In this document: positions 24,447 to 32,337 of the stretch, in pieces | Numbering within the stretch: the first letter of the stretch is position 1 | Layout of the letters: every line of letters starts with the position of its first letter | DNA from: Desulfotignum sp. | Lineage (GTDB): Bacteria; Desulfobacterota; Desulfobacteria; Desulfobacterales; Desulfobacteraceae | Direction: 5' to 3' | Assembly (NCBI GenBank): GCA_021737445.1 | Contig: JAIPDY010000003.1 | Location: forward strand, 1 to 35,498 | DNA length: 35,498 nt | Notes under the pieces: model-generated | Database searches by the model: none | The model's input: the letters and a program-made list of their open reading frames with translations, nothing else | What the model was told of the DNA's origin: nothing | Program-made: the position numbers and the translations under genes

Positions 24447-24475
24447 TTGACAGAACAAAAACTTCTAAATATAGT
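24447..24475 (+). promoter_or_regulatory. Strong predicted sigma-70 promoter of the sugar transferase gene
   Basis: Perfect TTGACA (24447-24452), a 17-base spacer and TATAGT (24470-24475), 5 of 6. This is the best sigma-70 match in the window. Transcription would begin near 24482, giving a leader of about 35 nt before the TTG start at 24517. Confidence 0.7.
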
Positions 24476-24516
24476 TTTAAAAAAAACGTTTGATCAAAAT
24501 TTAAGGATACTTTGTA

Positions 24517-25866
24517 TTGGGACTGCTTGACAGGGGAAGTCTTATTTATAACCGGATTGTTTTAATGGCTGGAGATATCCTGGCCGGTCTGACAATACTG
24601 GCAGTGGTTGTTAGCCAATCCCGGGAGATGGACACAATTGCCTTATGGGTGGTTTTATTTATTCCGGTTGTTTTGTTTTTTTCTTTTCTCTGCGAAGTGT
24701 ATCAGCCTCAAAAATGGATATTCAAAGAGCGGTTGATCAGGTCTTTTGCTGCCATTACCCTGTCTCTTCTTTTCCTGGCCTTTTTTCCAGCCCATCCAGA
24801 CATGGGTTTTTGGCAGCTGTTTGGAGTCATGTTTGTGTTTTTTCTGGCCCAGAACACCTGGCAGAGCCTGTTTCACAAATCCAATGACGCCCATTTCTTT
24901 GCTGAAAAAATTCTGGTCATCGGCACCGGTACCATTGCACAAACCGTGGAAAATCTGATCCAGAAATCACCTGGTAAATATGCACTTATCGGTTATATCA
25001 GAACCCCAAAAGATCCTGTTTCAGTGGATACCAGTAAAATCATCGGCCATTTTGACGATATTGTAACAATCGCCCGGCAGACCCATGCCCATGCCATTGT
25101 CATCGCCCTCACAGAAAGGCGGGGCAACCTGATGACTGAAAAACTGGTAACCTGCAAGCTCATGGGGGTCAAAATTGTGGATTATCCCTCTTTTTATGAA
25201 CGGCTCACCGGGAAAATACCTGTGGAGCATATCAATCCCAGCTGGCTGGTCCAGAGCAGGGGCTTTCTGATCACTCCCTTTATACGGCTGTTGAAAAAAC
25301 TTCTGGACCTGGGTTTTGCCTCCATGATTCTGATCATCTGTCTGCCTTTTCTCCCCCTGGTTGCCCTTGCCATCAAACTGGATTCATCCGGCCCTGTTTT
25401 CTATTTTCAGCAGCGTGTGGGGTTGAACGGTAACCTGTTTACCATTTACAAATTCAGGTCCATGCAGGTGGGCTCTGAACAGGATTCCGGTGCCACCTGG
25501 GCCAGGGAAGATGATCCCCGGACCACCAGAGTCGGAACCCTTATGCGCAGAACAAGAATTGACGAACTGCCCCAGCTTGTCAATGTGCTCAAAGGAGAGA
25601 TGAGTTTTATCGGTCCCCGGCCTGAGCGGCCTGAGTTCGTGGAACAGATCAGCCGTGTTACCCCGTACTATGCACAGCGCCATGCGGTTAAACCCGGTAT
25701 TACCGGGTGGGCCCAGGTGATGTACCCCTATGGTGCCTCTTTGGGTGATGCCGTTGAAAAACTCCGGTATGACCTGTATTATATCAATAATTTATCCTTG
25801 TTTCTTGAACTTTATATTATTTTTGAAACCATCAAAATTGTATTGTTTCGAAGGGGCGGCAGGTAG
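24517..25866 (+). CDS. Polyprenyl-phosphate sugar-1-phosphate transferase, PEP-CTERM/EpsB_2 type
   Basis: Inner-membrane initiating glycosyltransferase for exopolysaccharide, transferring a sugar-1-phosphate from a nucleotide sugar to undecaprenyl phosphate. It is 449 residues long: four or so N-terminal membrane helices, a CoA-binding/Rossmann-like middle domain (KILVIGTGTIAQTV near 131), another hydrophobic anchor (about 266-288), then the catalytic sugar transferase domain with GPVFYFQQRVGLNG, YKFRSM, RIDELPQLVNVLKGEMSFIGPRPERPEF and KPGITGWAQV. The layout fits the PEP-CTERM-associated EpsB_2 class. The start is TTG at 24517: an in-frame TAA lies 15 bases upstream, no ATG lies between, and AAGGA precedes at about 10 bases. 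A PilZ gene follows after 5 bases. Confidence 0.9.
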   Translation: MGLLDRGSLIYNRIVLMAGDILAGLTILAVVVSQSREMDTIALWVVLFIPVVLFFSFLCEVYQPQKWIFKERLIRSFAAITLSLLFLAFFPAHPDMGFWQLFGVMFVFFLAQNTWQSLFHKSNDAHFFAEKILVIGTGTIAQTVENLIQKSPGKYALIGYIRTPKDPVSVDTSKIIGHFDDIVTIARQTHAHAIVIALTERRGNLMTEKLVTCKLMGVKIVDYPSFYERLTGKIPVEHINPSWLVQSRGFLITPFIRLLKKLLDLGFASMILIICLPFLPLVALAIKLDSSGPVFYFQQRVGLNGNLFTIYKFRSMQVGSEQDSGATWAREDDPRTTRVGTLMRRTRIDELPQLVNVLKGEMSFIGPRPERPEFVEQISRVTPYYAQRHAVKPGITGWAQVMYPYGASLGDAVEKLRYDLYYINNLSLFLELYIIFETIKIVLFRRGGR

Positions 25867-25871
25867 GTGTT

Positions 25872-26513
25872 ATGGATACGCAGATAAAAAATTTCAACCG
25901 GAGCCAGCGGTTGTTTCTCGAACTGGGAACCGCACTGCTACTGGAACCTGAAAACTCAGAAGATTCAGCCTCCAGCCAGCTCATAGGTATGCAGGTGGGC
26001 AGTTATCTCATTGTTCAGCTGCCAGAACACCACTGGAAGCGGACCCGCCATCTGTCAACCGGCGAAACCCTCCATGCCAGGTATGTTTTGTCCGATGATG
26101 TGTTTGAATTTAAAACACATATCATCCGGATCCTTGAAGAGCCCGATTACCTGTTGTTTTTAGATTATCCCAAGGTGGTGGAGTCCTGCAATATCCGGTC
26201 TGAAAAACGGGTGGAATGCTTTTTGCCTGTCCGCATCACCCTGGACAGGTTCTGTCTCAATGGAACAATTGTCAATATCAATAAAAGCGGCTGTCTGTGT
26301 GTGGTTGACGACGTCCCGGGGCTGGACAGCTGTTCAGCCGGGTATCTGACCCTGAACCTTCCCTACGGCCGGGTTGACAGCCTGTCCATCAAAGCCAGAA
26401 TTCGTTCCACCCGGAAAAAAGGGAATCAGACATCATTTGGCCTGCTGTTTGAAAACCTGGAAGGATTTTCAAAAAATGTATTATCCGCTCTGGTTCCGGC
26501 ACTGAAGATCTGA
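25872..26513 (+). CDS. PilZ-domain protein (YcgR-like)
   Basis: A 213-residue cytoplasmic protein that probably binds c-di-GMP. The N-terminal half (about 15-100) is beta-rich and looks like the PilZN/flagellar-brake type domain. The C-terminal PilZ domain has the RxxxR motif at 109-113 and, at the second motif, NINKSG (135-140) where the family has D/N-x-S-x-x-G, so the Ser is Asn here; binding may be kept or weakened. The start lies 5 bases after the sugar transferase stop, so one transcript is likely and the PilZ protein may control polysaccharide synthesis. The 3' end overlaps the convergent flavoprotein gene by 33 bases. Confidence 0.85.
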   Translation: MDTQIKNFNRSQRLFLELGTALLLEPENSEDSASSQLIGMQVGSYLIVQLPEHHWKRTRHLSTGETLHARYVLSDDVFEFKTHIIRILEEPDYLLFLDYPKVVESCNIRSEKRVECFLPVRITLDRFCLNGTIVNINKSGCLCVVDDVPGLDSCSAGYLTLNLPYGRVDSLSIKARIRSTRKKGNQTSFGLLFENLEGFSKNVLSALVPALKI

Positions 26514-27470
26514 CACCAGTGAATCGACCCGGGTGCGGATCTGGTTTCCCGCCACTGCAATATTGCTGGCATCCTGTGTTTCAGGCAGGTCCCAGAAAAG
26601 GGTGTTTACCCCTGGTATGGGGAGCAGATCCGGTTCCATGCACACCACCTGAAACGGTAAACTGTTTTCAAACTCTTCCTTTATCAGTGTGTCAAGGAAC
26701 CTGGGCTGCCGGTATTTAATATCAATTCCCTGATCTGCCAGAAAACAAAGGGCTGCCGGATGAATGTCCCTGGCCGGATCCATGCCGGCGGACAGCACCC
26801 TGATACTGCCTTTCACAGCCATTTTGGCATATGCTGCCGCCATCTGGCTGCGGCACGCATCGTTTTTGGAAACAAACACAAGGCAGGGTTTGTTTTGCAC
26901 TGCATCCATCACCCGGCCGGCTGCCTGCCTGATATCATCGTCCACCCCTGGAACATCTGCAACAGCACCGGCTGCCTCCACTTTTTTATAGGTCAAAGAT
27001 TGGGCAAACCGGGCTGAAACAGCATCAAAAAAATAGTGGGCCGTCAGCTCCACTCCTTCAAACAGCCGTTTTCCTCCTGAAGCTCCCACAGCCAGCAGCA
27101 CCCCCTGGCGGAACCCGGCATCCGGGTCAGCCAGTTTCATTTTATATCTGCGGCCCCAGAACATCTGGCACCGGTCAATAAGGACTTTTGCCTGGGCCGA
27201 GACATTATAGAAAAACACCGGTGATGCCAGTACCACCACGTCAGCTCTTCGGATAAGACCGTAAATATGCGATTCCATCTCATCTTTGAGAGGACAGAAC
27301 CCTTTTTTTTCACACACGACCAGTTCTCTGCATGGCTGGATATCCAGCCCGTCCATGTGGATCACTTCTGTCCTGGCTCCCCGGTCTTTGCACTCCTCAA
27401 GAAACCGATTCAACAGATAGACAGAATTTCCTTTTTTTCGCGGGCTTCCCTGCAGCCCCAGGACAAGCAT
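26481..27470 (-). CDS. NADPH-dependent FMN reductase fused to a degenerate LMW-phosphatase/ArsC-like domain
   Basis: A two-domain protein of 329 residues. Residues 1-165 are a flavodoxin-fold FMN reductase: GSPRKKGNSVYLL at the N-terminus binds the FMN phosphate, and Cys47, Cys53 and Cys59 resemble the cysteine motif of iron-sulfur flavoproteins with one Cys replaced by Leu. Residues 193-329 resemble low-molecular-weight tyrosine phosphatase or thioredoxin-type arsenate reductase (VFVSKNDACRSQMAAAYAKM, SAGMDP). The nucleophile of the CX5R loop is Ser201, and the usual DP acid motif reads WDLPETQD, so classical phosphatase or arsenate reductase chemistry is unlikely. ATG at 27470 has AAAGGAG six bases upstream and is preferred over the ATG at 27485, within which that site lies. 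Confidence 0.82.
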   Translation of the reverse strand: MLVLGLQGSPRKKGNSVYLLNRFLEECKDRGARTEVIHMDGLDIQPCRELVVCEKKGFCPLKDEMESHIYGLIRRADVVVLASPVFFYNVSAQAKVLIDRCQMFWGRRYKMKLADPDAGFRQGVLLAVGASGGKRLFEGVELTAHYFFDAVSARFAQSLTYKKVEAAGAVADVPGVDDDIRQAAGRVMDAVQNKPCLVFVSKNDACRSQMAAAYAKMAVKGSIRVLSAGMDPARDIHPAALCFLADQGIDIKYRQPRFLDTLIKEEFENSLPFQVVCMEPDLLPIPGVNTLFWDLPETQDASNIAVAGNQIRTRVDSLVSDLQCRNQSG

Positions 27471-27548
27471 GTTGTCTCCTTTCATGATTATGGCCGGGAA
27501 AGGCTTTCATCAAAACCAACCGCGTCTGTTTTACATTACCCCAAAATG

Positions 27549-27589
27549 GCGTTATTTTATTCAGGATGTCAAGAAAATATTGCGTTATT
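27549..27589. repeat. Direct repeat GCGTTATT, 33 bases apart
   Basis: GCGTTATT occurs at 27549-27556 and 27582-27589, three helical turns apart, in the divergent region between the FMN reductase fusion and the flavoprotein reductase. It could be paired activator or repressor sites. It is short and only suggestive. Confidence 0.2.
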
Positions 27590-27626
27590 GAACCGGTTGG
27601 AGCGGGATAAGCATTTTCATTACAAC

Positions 27627-27655
27627 TTGAAAAATCTGATCAACAGATCTATGCT
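27627..27655 (+). promoter_or_regulatory. Predicted promoter of the flavoprotein disulfide reductase, dyad in the spacer
   Basis: TTGAAA (27627-27632), a 17-base spacer and TATGCT (27650-27655). The spacer holds an inverted repeat ATCTG-ATCAA-CAGAT (27634-27648). Transcription would begin near 27662, 46 bases before the ATG. A dyad between the two boxes is a common repressor or MerR-like arrangement, although MerR promoters have 19-20 base spacers. Confidence 0.45.
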
Positions 27656-27707
27656 TGAAATGATACGTCCAAACATCTGCCTTAAATTCTTTGACCATGG
27701 AGGTGCT

Positions 27708-29042
27708 ATGAAATTTGTTATTATTGGAGGAGATGCCGCCGGCATGAGTGCTGCCAGCCGGGCCAGAAGGCTGTATCCCGACCTTGATATCACCGTGCTT
27801 GAACAAAGCTTTGATGTGTCATACAGCGCGTGCAGCATGCCCTATAATATTGCCGATCCCGACACCCCCATGGATACCCTTGTGGTCCGCACCGCCCAAC
27901 AGTTCATTGACAATCACAATATCAACCTGCTCACGGGCCACAAAGCCACCGCCATTCACCGGGATGCCAGACAGGTTGCCGGAAAAACCATTCAGGGAAA
28001 TGTTTTTTGTTTTGAATACGACAAACTGCTCATTGCCACGGGTGCTGTCCCCACGCTGCCGGATCTGCCGGGCAGAGAACTGCTCATGCCCCTGAAACAG
28101 CTGGAGCAAGGCCGGCAGATCAAGGCTGCCATCCAAAACAAAGGAGTCAAAAAAGCCTGTATTCTGGGCATGGGATATATTGCCCTGGAGATGTGTGAGG
28201 CCCTGACCGATCTTGGCATACACGTGACCATGGTTAAGCCGGGCCCTTTGTTGCTTCCCTGGTTGCCCCGGGATATGGCACAGATAGTTCAGGATGAACT
28301 GAACAAGCAAAAGGTGATCCTCCACCTGGGAACAAAAATACAGCGTCTTGAACCAAAAAACAGGGGTGCCGCAATTATCTGTGACAACATCACCCTGGAT
28401 GCGGATCTGGTTATAGGTGCAACCGGAGTAGCCCCATGCAGTGAACTGGCACGGGATGCGGCTTTGGCCCTGAGTGTATCAGATGCTGTTCACGTGGACC
28501 AGTATCTTCGCACCTCAGATCCCAATATTTTTGCAGCTGGTGACTGCGGGGATGCCATTCATGTGGTCACAGGCCAAAACGTCTGGATACCCCTTGCCCT
28601 TCGGGCCAATCGGGCCGGATGGGCCGTGGCTGACAACCTGTTCAAAGAAAACAATCCGCTCCAGGGCGTGGCAGGCACGGCCGTATTCAAGGTGTTTAAT
28701 CTGGCTGTGGCCCGGTCAGGCCTTACCTTTTCCCAGGCAAAAGATGCGGGATTTGACCCGGTTGAAAACCTGATCACCAGCTGGTCCCGGGTGAAATGGC
28801 AGCCGGGTGCGGCAAAAATTTATGTGAACATGGTGGGGGACAAAAAAACCGGGAAGCTTCTGGGTGCCCAGATGGTGGGGATTGACGGGGTGGCCCACAG
28901 GATCAATGCCGTGGCCGTGGCCCTGCATGCAGGCATGTCTGTTGCAGCGTTTATCCAGACAGATCTGGCCTATGCACCGCCTTTCAGTCCCACCTGGGAC
29001 CCGTTGCTCACGGCAGCCATTCAGCTGGAAAAAAAACTATAG
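27708..29042 (+). CDS. FAD-dependent pyridine nucleotide-disulfide oxidoreductase (CoA-disulfide reductase / NADH oxidase family)
   Basis: A 444-residue flavoprotein. The N-terminal FAD motif GGDAAGMSAASRARR, the active-site Cys42 in SYSACSMPYNI (single-cysteine class: CoA-disulfide or persulfide reductase, NADH oxidase), the second nucleotide motif LGMGYIALEMCEAL, the FAD-binding IFAAGDCGD and the C-terminal dimerisation domain (ending ...SPTWDPLLTAA) are all present. There is no fused rhodanese domain. The start at 27708 has GGAGG five bases upstream and begins exactly at the FAD fold; the open frame reaching back to 27267 is not used. Roles in the family include CoA redox balance, polysulfide reduction and oxygen removal; in a sulfate-reducer-like cell any of these fit. 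Confidence 0.9.
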   Translation: MKFVIIGGDAAGMSAASRARRLYPDLDITVLEQSFDVSYSACSMPYNIADPDTPMDTLVVRTAQQFIDNHNINLLTGHKATAIHRDARQVAGKTIQGNVFCFEYDKLLIATGAVPTLPDLPGRELLMPLKQLEQGRQIKAAIQNKGVKKACILGMGYIALEMCEALTDLGIHVTMVKPGPLLLPWLPRDMAQIVQDELNKQKVILHLGTKIQRLEPKNRGAAIICDNITLDADLVIGATGVAPCSELARDAALALSVSDAVHVDQYLRTSDPNIFAAGDCGDAIHVVTGQNVWIPLALRANRAGWAVADNLFKENNPLQGVAGTAVFKVFNLAVARSGLTFSQAKDAGFDPVENLITSWSRVKWQPGAAKIYVNMVGDKKTGKLLGAQMVGIDGVAHRINAVAVALHAGMSVAAFIQTDLAYAPPFSPTWDPLLTAAIQLEKKL

Positions 29043-29105
29043 CTTGAAACCGGCCAGCACAGTCACCATCACACAGTTGAGCTGCCCTGGATATCATCTT
29101 GCCTG

Positions 29106-30392
29106 TCAGCGCTGCTGCCGGGCTGCGGCAATGCCCCTTTTTTCATCCACCCGGGTGAGCAAAAGCCCGCCGATGACAAAAAACAGAACCACCACGGAAA
29201 CCCCTGCCCGCTGGGGTGCAAACACCTGGGTGAGAAATCCCAGCAGCAGGGGCCCCATGAATGCCGTGAGTTTGCCGGAAAAAGCGAAAAACCCGTAAAA
29301 CTGGTTTTCCTTTTCTTGGGGAACAAACCGGCCCAAAAGAGAACGGCTGGCGCTCTGGTTGGGACCGGCAAAAAACCCCACCAGAATGCCTGCCGCCCAG
29401 AACCATGTCTTATCTGGTGCCAGCACCGCCGTCAGGGCTGCCAGGGCCAGGATACAATTGCTGATCTGAATGGTGGTTTTCCCCCCCAGCCGGTCATCAA
29501 ATATACCCATGATCAGGGCACCTATGCCGGCGGAAACATTCAGGACAATACCGAAAATCATGATCTCCTGAAAGCTGAACCCGAATGTGCCGGCAGCATA
29601 GATCCCGCCAAAGGCAAAAATGGTCACAAGTCCGTCATTGTAAATCATCCGGGCCACCAGCAGCCGGACGATCTGCCGGTATTTTTTAATCTCTTTCAAG
29701 GTATCCACAAGATCGGCCAGCCCGCTTTTCGCAATGCGGGTCTTGTCTGCCCGGACCAGGGGAACCGTTTCAGGCACCCACAAAAACAAAGGGATGGAAA
29801 ACAGGGCAAACCATGCTGCCACCAGCAGGCAGGTGGCCCGGATATTGACCCCATCTGCGGTGGACAATCCGAACCAGGGTATTTCCGGGCTGACAAATCC
29901 CACAAGCGCCACCACCATGGCGGCCAGCCCACCGATATAGCCCACGCCCCAGCCCACCCCGGAAATTGTGCCGATATTGTTCCGGGTGGAAATATCGGGC
30001 AGGTATGCATTGTAAAACACATTGGAAAATTCAAAAGCGATATTGGATATCACAAAAAAGAAAAGTGCCCAGAAGATCTGGCCGGGTCCCACCCAGAACA
30101 GGGCGGCTGTGCCGGCCACGGTCACCACGGTTGAAAAGAACAAAAATCGCTTGCGCAGCCCCCCCTGGTCTGCCAGTGCTCCCAGTATCGGGGACAAAAA
30201 TGCCACACAGAGGGCGGTAATGGTGATTCCCCTGGACCACAGCGCCGTACCGGCAACCTTGTCCGGGGCAATGGCAGATACAAAATAGGTGCCGTAGATG
30301 AAAGTGACCACCAGGGTGGTATAGGCGGAATTGGCAAAATCAAACAATACCCAACCAAATACCGTGCGTTTATCTGCCGGTGCCGTGATCAT
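29106..30392 (-). CDS. MFS transporter, UMF1 (Atg22-like) family
   Basis: Inner-membrane major facilitator protein of 428 residues with about 12 hydrophobic helices. The N-terminal FGWVLFDFANSAY motif is the hallmark of the UMF1/Atg22-like family. GALADQGGLRKR after the second helix is the MFS loop motif, and GPNQSASRSLLGRFVPQEKENQFYGFFAFSGK near 345-375 is typical of the family. Substrates of bacterial UMF1 proteins are largely unknown. ATG at 30392 has AAAAAGGAG upstream. It is the last gene of a minus-strand run (ogt, phospholipase-C-like, transporter) and convergent with the flavoprotein reductase, 63 bases away. Confidence 0.9.
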   Translation of the reverse strand: MITAPADKRTVFGWVLFDFANSAYTTLVVTFIYGTYFVSAIAPDKVAGTALWSRGITITALCVAFLSPILGALADQGGLRKRFLFFSTVVTVAGTAALFWVGPGQIFWALFFFVISNIAFEFSNVFYNAYLPDISTRNNIGTISGVGWGVGYIGGLAAMVVALVGFVSPEIPWFGLSTADGVNIRATCLLVAAWFALFSIPLFLWVPETVPLVRADKTRIAKSGLADLVDTLKEIKKYRQIVRLLVARMIYNDGLVTIFAFGGIYAAGTFGFSFQEIMIFGIVLNVSAGIGALIMGIFDDRLGGKTTIQISNCILALAALTAVLAPDKTWFWAAGILVGFFAGPNQSASRSLLGRFVPQEKENQFYGFFAFSGKLTAFMGPLLLGFLTQVFAPQRAGVSVVVLFFVIGGLLLTRVDEKRGIAAARQQR

Positions 30393-30421
30393 ACAGGTTT
30401 CTCCTTTTTACACGGGGCAGA

Positions 30422-31390
30422 TCACCCCTGTGTCTGGTATAAATTGGTTAACAGATTGTCCTGTCTTTTCCAGAACCGGCAGACAGGTATCCCCGGCCGG
30501 ATCTCAGGCAGATCCGGATGCCCTGTCAAAGAACCGGTGGGAATTTGCTGTGCCAGTTTTGCAGAAACCATATCCAGCAGACACAGGCCAGATCGTTTTA
30601 CCTGCCGGGTCAGATCTGGAATACTGGCTTTGCAGTGCCTGCCGGTTACCGGGTCCTGGTACTGGAATTTCTGGTAAAAAAAGGGCAGTGCCACCCCCTG
30701 TTTCACCGGATAGATCAGGGACAAAGCCGAATCCGACATCCGGTGCCGGGTCTGGTTCATGCGGTGCAGTATGCGGTAAAGAAAGGTGCACCGGAACAGG
30801 GTCTGGTAAAATGCCTGGGATCGGACAGCATATCCCAGGCAGGTTCTTTCATGGTATCCAGCCAGGTTGAACAGCTTTCCTAAAAGCTTAAGCAGCAGGG
30901 ATTTTGAAACTTCAACATTCTCCAGAATACTGCCCAGACAGGTTCTGGCGCCTGGACCGGCCAGGTGCTGAAAATACAGGTCCAAAGCGGTCTCAAACTG
31001 CCGGTGGCGGGCCGTGGCGCCGGGATGCTCAGGAAAGATGCCGGAATAATAATAGACCAAAGGATGAAACGCGGTATCTGAAAGGATGTGACAGATGATG
31101 CCGGCCCCTAAGGACAGGGCCGCCGGATCTGGTTGTGAAAAAATCATGCTGTCAAAAAAAGACAGCACCGGTGCCAGAGCCCGGGCATCGGGACTGTGAA
31201 ACGGATCAGATGCTGCCTGGATACGGTTTTTTTTGGGACCCAGCAGGTAATAAAACGGGATATCCGGTGCCACTGCCCCCAGAAAAAAAAGGTTTTCATG
31301 GGTATGGAGCGGTTTGTAAAATACAGATTTTTCAGGGAGGTTTTCTCTGACCAGGCCGGCCAGATACCAGTGGGAAATCTCCTTGGGCAT
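30422..31390 (-). CDS. Zinc-dependent phospholipase C family protein
   Basis: A 322-residue protein with the N-terminal features of the zinc-dependent phospholipase C fold: PKEISHWYLA near the start, FFLGAVAPDIPFYYLLG (about 35-51), GAGIICHILSDTAFHPLVYYYSG with spaced His/Asp residues (about 95-117) and ARHRQFETALDLYF (about 126-139), which would supply metal ligands. No signal peptide is evident, unlike secreted clostridial phospholipases, so it may act in the cytoplasm or on another substrate. The C-terminal half is unassigned. The ribosome site is weak. It lies between ogt and the UMF1 transporter in a tight minus-strand run. Confidence 0.8.
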   Translation of the reverse strand: MPKEISHWYLAGLVRENLPEKSVFYKPLHTHENLFFLGAVAPDIPFYYLLGPKKNRIQAASDPFHSPDARALAPVLSFFDSMIFSQPDPAALSLGAGIICHILSDTAFHPLVYYYSGIFPEHPGATARHRQFETALDLYFQHLAGPGARTCLGSILENVEVSKSLLLKLLGKLFNLAGYHERTCLGYAVRSQAFYQTLFRCTFLYRILHRMNQTRHRMSDSALSLIYPVKQGVALPFFYQKFQYQDPVTGRHCKASIPDLTRQVKRSGLCLLDMVSAKLAQQIPTGSLTGHPDLPEIRPGIPVCRFWKRQDNLLTNLYQTQG

Positions 31391-31421
31391 GGCCTTGTCT
31401 CTTTTTTTTCAGGTGACGGCC

Positions 31422-31892
31422 TTATGGGGCCTGCTGCTCCAGCGCAAGCAGTTTTTCCTTGATATCCAGACCCCCGCCAAATCCGACGAGTTTGCCGTTT
31501 TTCCCGATCACCCGGTGGCAGGGAATGACAATGGGAATCGGATTTTTTGCATTGGCCATGCCCACAGCCCGGGACGCTTTGGGATTACCGATCCGTCCGG
31601 CCAGTTCCCCATAGGAGATGGTGGTGCCATAGGGGATTTTTGCCAACGCCTGCCAGACCCTGCGCTGAAAATCGGTTCCTTCAGGGGCAGTCTCCAGGGA
31701 AAACTGCGTCAGCTTCCCTTGAAAATACGCAGCCAGCTGGGACAGGACATCTGAAAACGGCTGGGTGGAATACACCCAGCCAGGCTGAGGCTTGTGCCGG
31801 AACTTTCCTTTGGGAAAACTGATGAATTCCAGTTTTCCTGTCCCGCCGATGAGCAACCGGCCCACAGGGGAATCATAATAACAATACTCCAT
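31422..31892 (-). CDS. ogt: Methylated-DNA-protein-cysteine methyltransferase
   Basis: DNA repair protein that moves the alkyl group from O6-alkylguanine (or O4-alkylthymine) to its own cysteine in a suicide reaction. The active-site PCHRV has Cys125. The helix-turn-helix with the arginine finger (SYGELAGRIGNPKASRAVGMANAKNPIPIVIPCHRVIG) and the C-terminal GFGGGLDIKEKLLALE are intact. The length of 156 residues is typical of Ogt without the Ada regulatory domain. ATG at 31892 has AAAGGAG upstream. It is the first gene of the minus-strand run and divergent from the cNMP/CBS signalling gene. Confidence 0.95.
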   Translation of the reverse strand: MEYCYYDSPVGRLLIGGTGKLEFISFPKGKFRHKPQPGWVYSTQPFSDVLSQLAAYFQGKLTQFSLETAPEGTDFQRRVWQALAKIPYGTTISYGELAGRIGNPKASRAVGMANAKNPIPIVIPCHRVIGKNGKLVGFGGGLDIKEKLLALEQQAP

Positions 31893-31986
31893 ATCCTCTC
31901 CTTTGTCCGCGATCCTGTTTTTTTAAGTTATTTTGTTTCTATCAGATATCGGACATGAAAGAAAAGGGTATTTTTTCACGTTCCGG

Positions 31987-32015
31987 TTTAAAAAAAAACA
32001 GTTTCCAGGTATAAT
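31987..32015 (+). promoter_or_regulatory. Predicted promoter placing the transcript start at the cNMP-gene ATG
   Basis: TTTAAA (31987-31992), a 17-base spacer and a perfect TATAAT (32010-32015). A start seven bases after the -10 box would fall on the A of the ATG at 32023, and no Shine-Dalgarno lies in between, so the mRNA may be leaderless. Confidence 0.45.
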
Positions 32016-32022
32016 CAGATCC

Positions 32023-32337
32023 ATGGAGATTGAATTGTTTGAAATCCGGGACCATCTGTTTTCCCATCCCCCGTTTCGAAACCTGCCCGAAGATGTTGTG
32101 GATGCGCTGGTCCCCCATATTGAAGTGGTCTATTTCCAGGCCGGGTCCATGATCCTTTCCCAGGGCCAGGAAAACCATTTTTTGTTTGTCATCCGCAGCG
32201 GTGCCGTTGAAGTTTTGCGAAGCCCGGGTGAACTGTATACCCGCATGGGAGAGGGCGAGTGTTTCGGCCAGTTTGCCCTGATGCGCAAAAAAAAGGTGCG
32301 GTATGCAGCCAGGGCTATTGAAGATCCTGATCTATAA
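32023..32337 (+). pseudogene. cNMP-binding domain, 5' part of a frameshifted cNMP-CBS-DUF294 gene
   Basis: Encodes 104 residues of a cyclic-nucleotide-binding domain: a beta roll with FQAGSMILSQGQENHFLFVIRSGAVEVL and GEGECFGQFALMRK, then the last strand RYAARAIED. There it departs and stops (PDL, TAA at 32335-32337). The other frame continues as LIYKIPEAPF, the expected end of the same strand and the start of the last helix, so the fold is cut mid-strand. Family members read ED, one small residue, then L-I/V-Y; the DNA here has GAA GAT C CTG ATC TAT, which fits loss of two bases next to 32326. The ATG at 32023 is preferred over a TTG at 31933. Mutation, assembly error, or a split gene re-initiated at 32303 remain possible. 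Confidence 0.75.

Noticed and set aside
27267..27707. N-terminal extension of the flavoprotein reductase frame
   Set aside because: The FAD motif begins right at the 27708 ATG, which has GGAGG upstream; the extension overlaps the opposite gene and looks non-coding.
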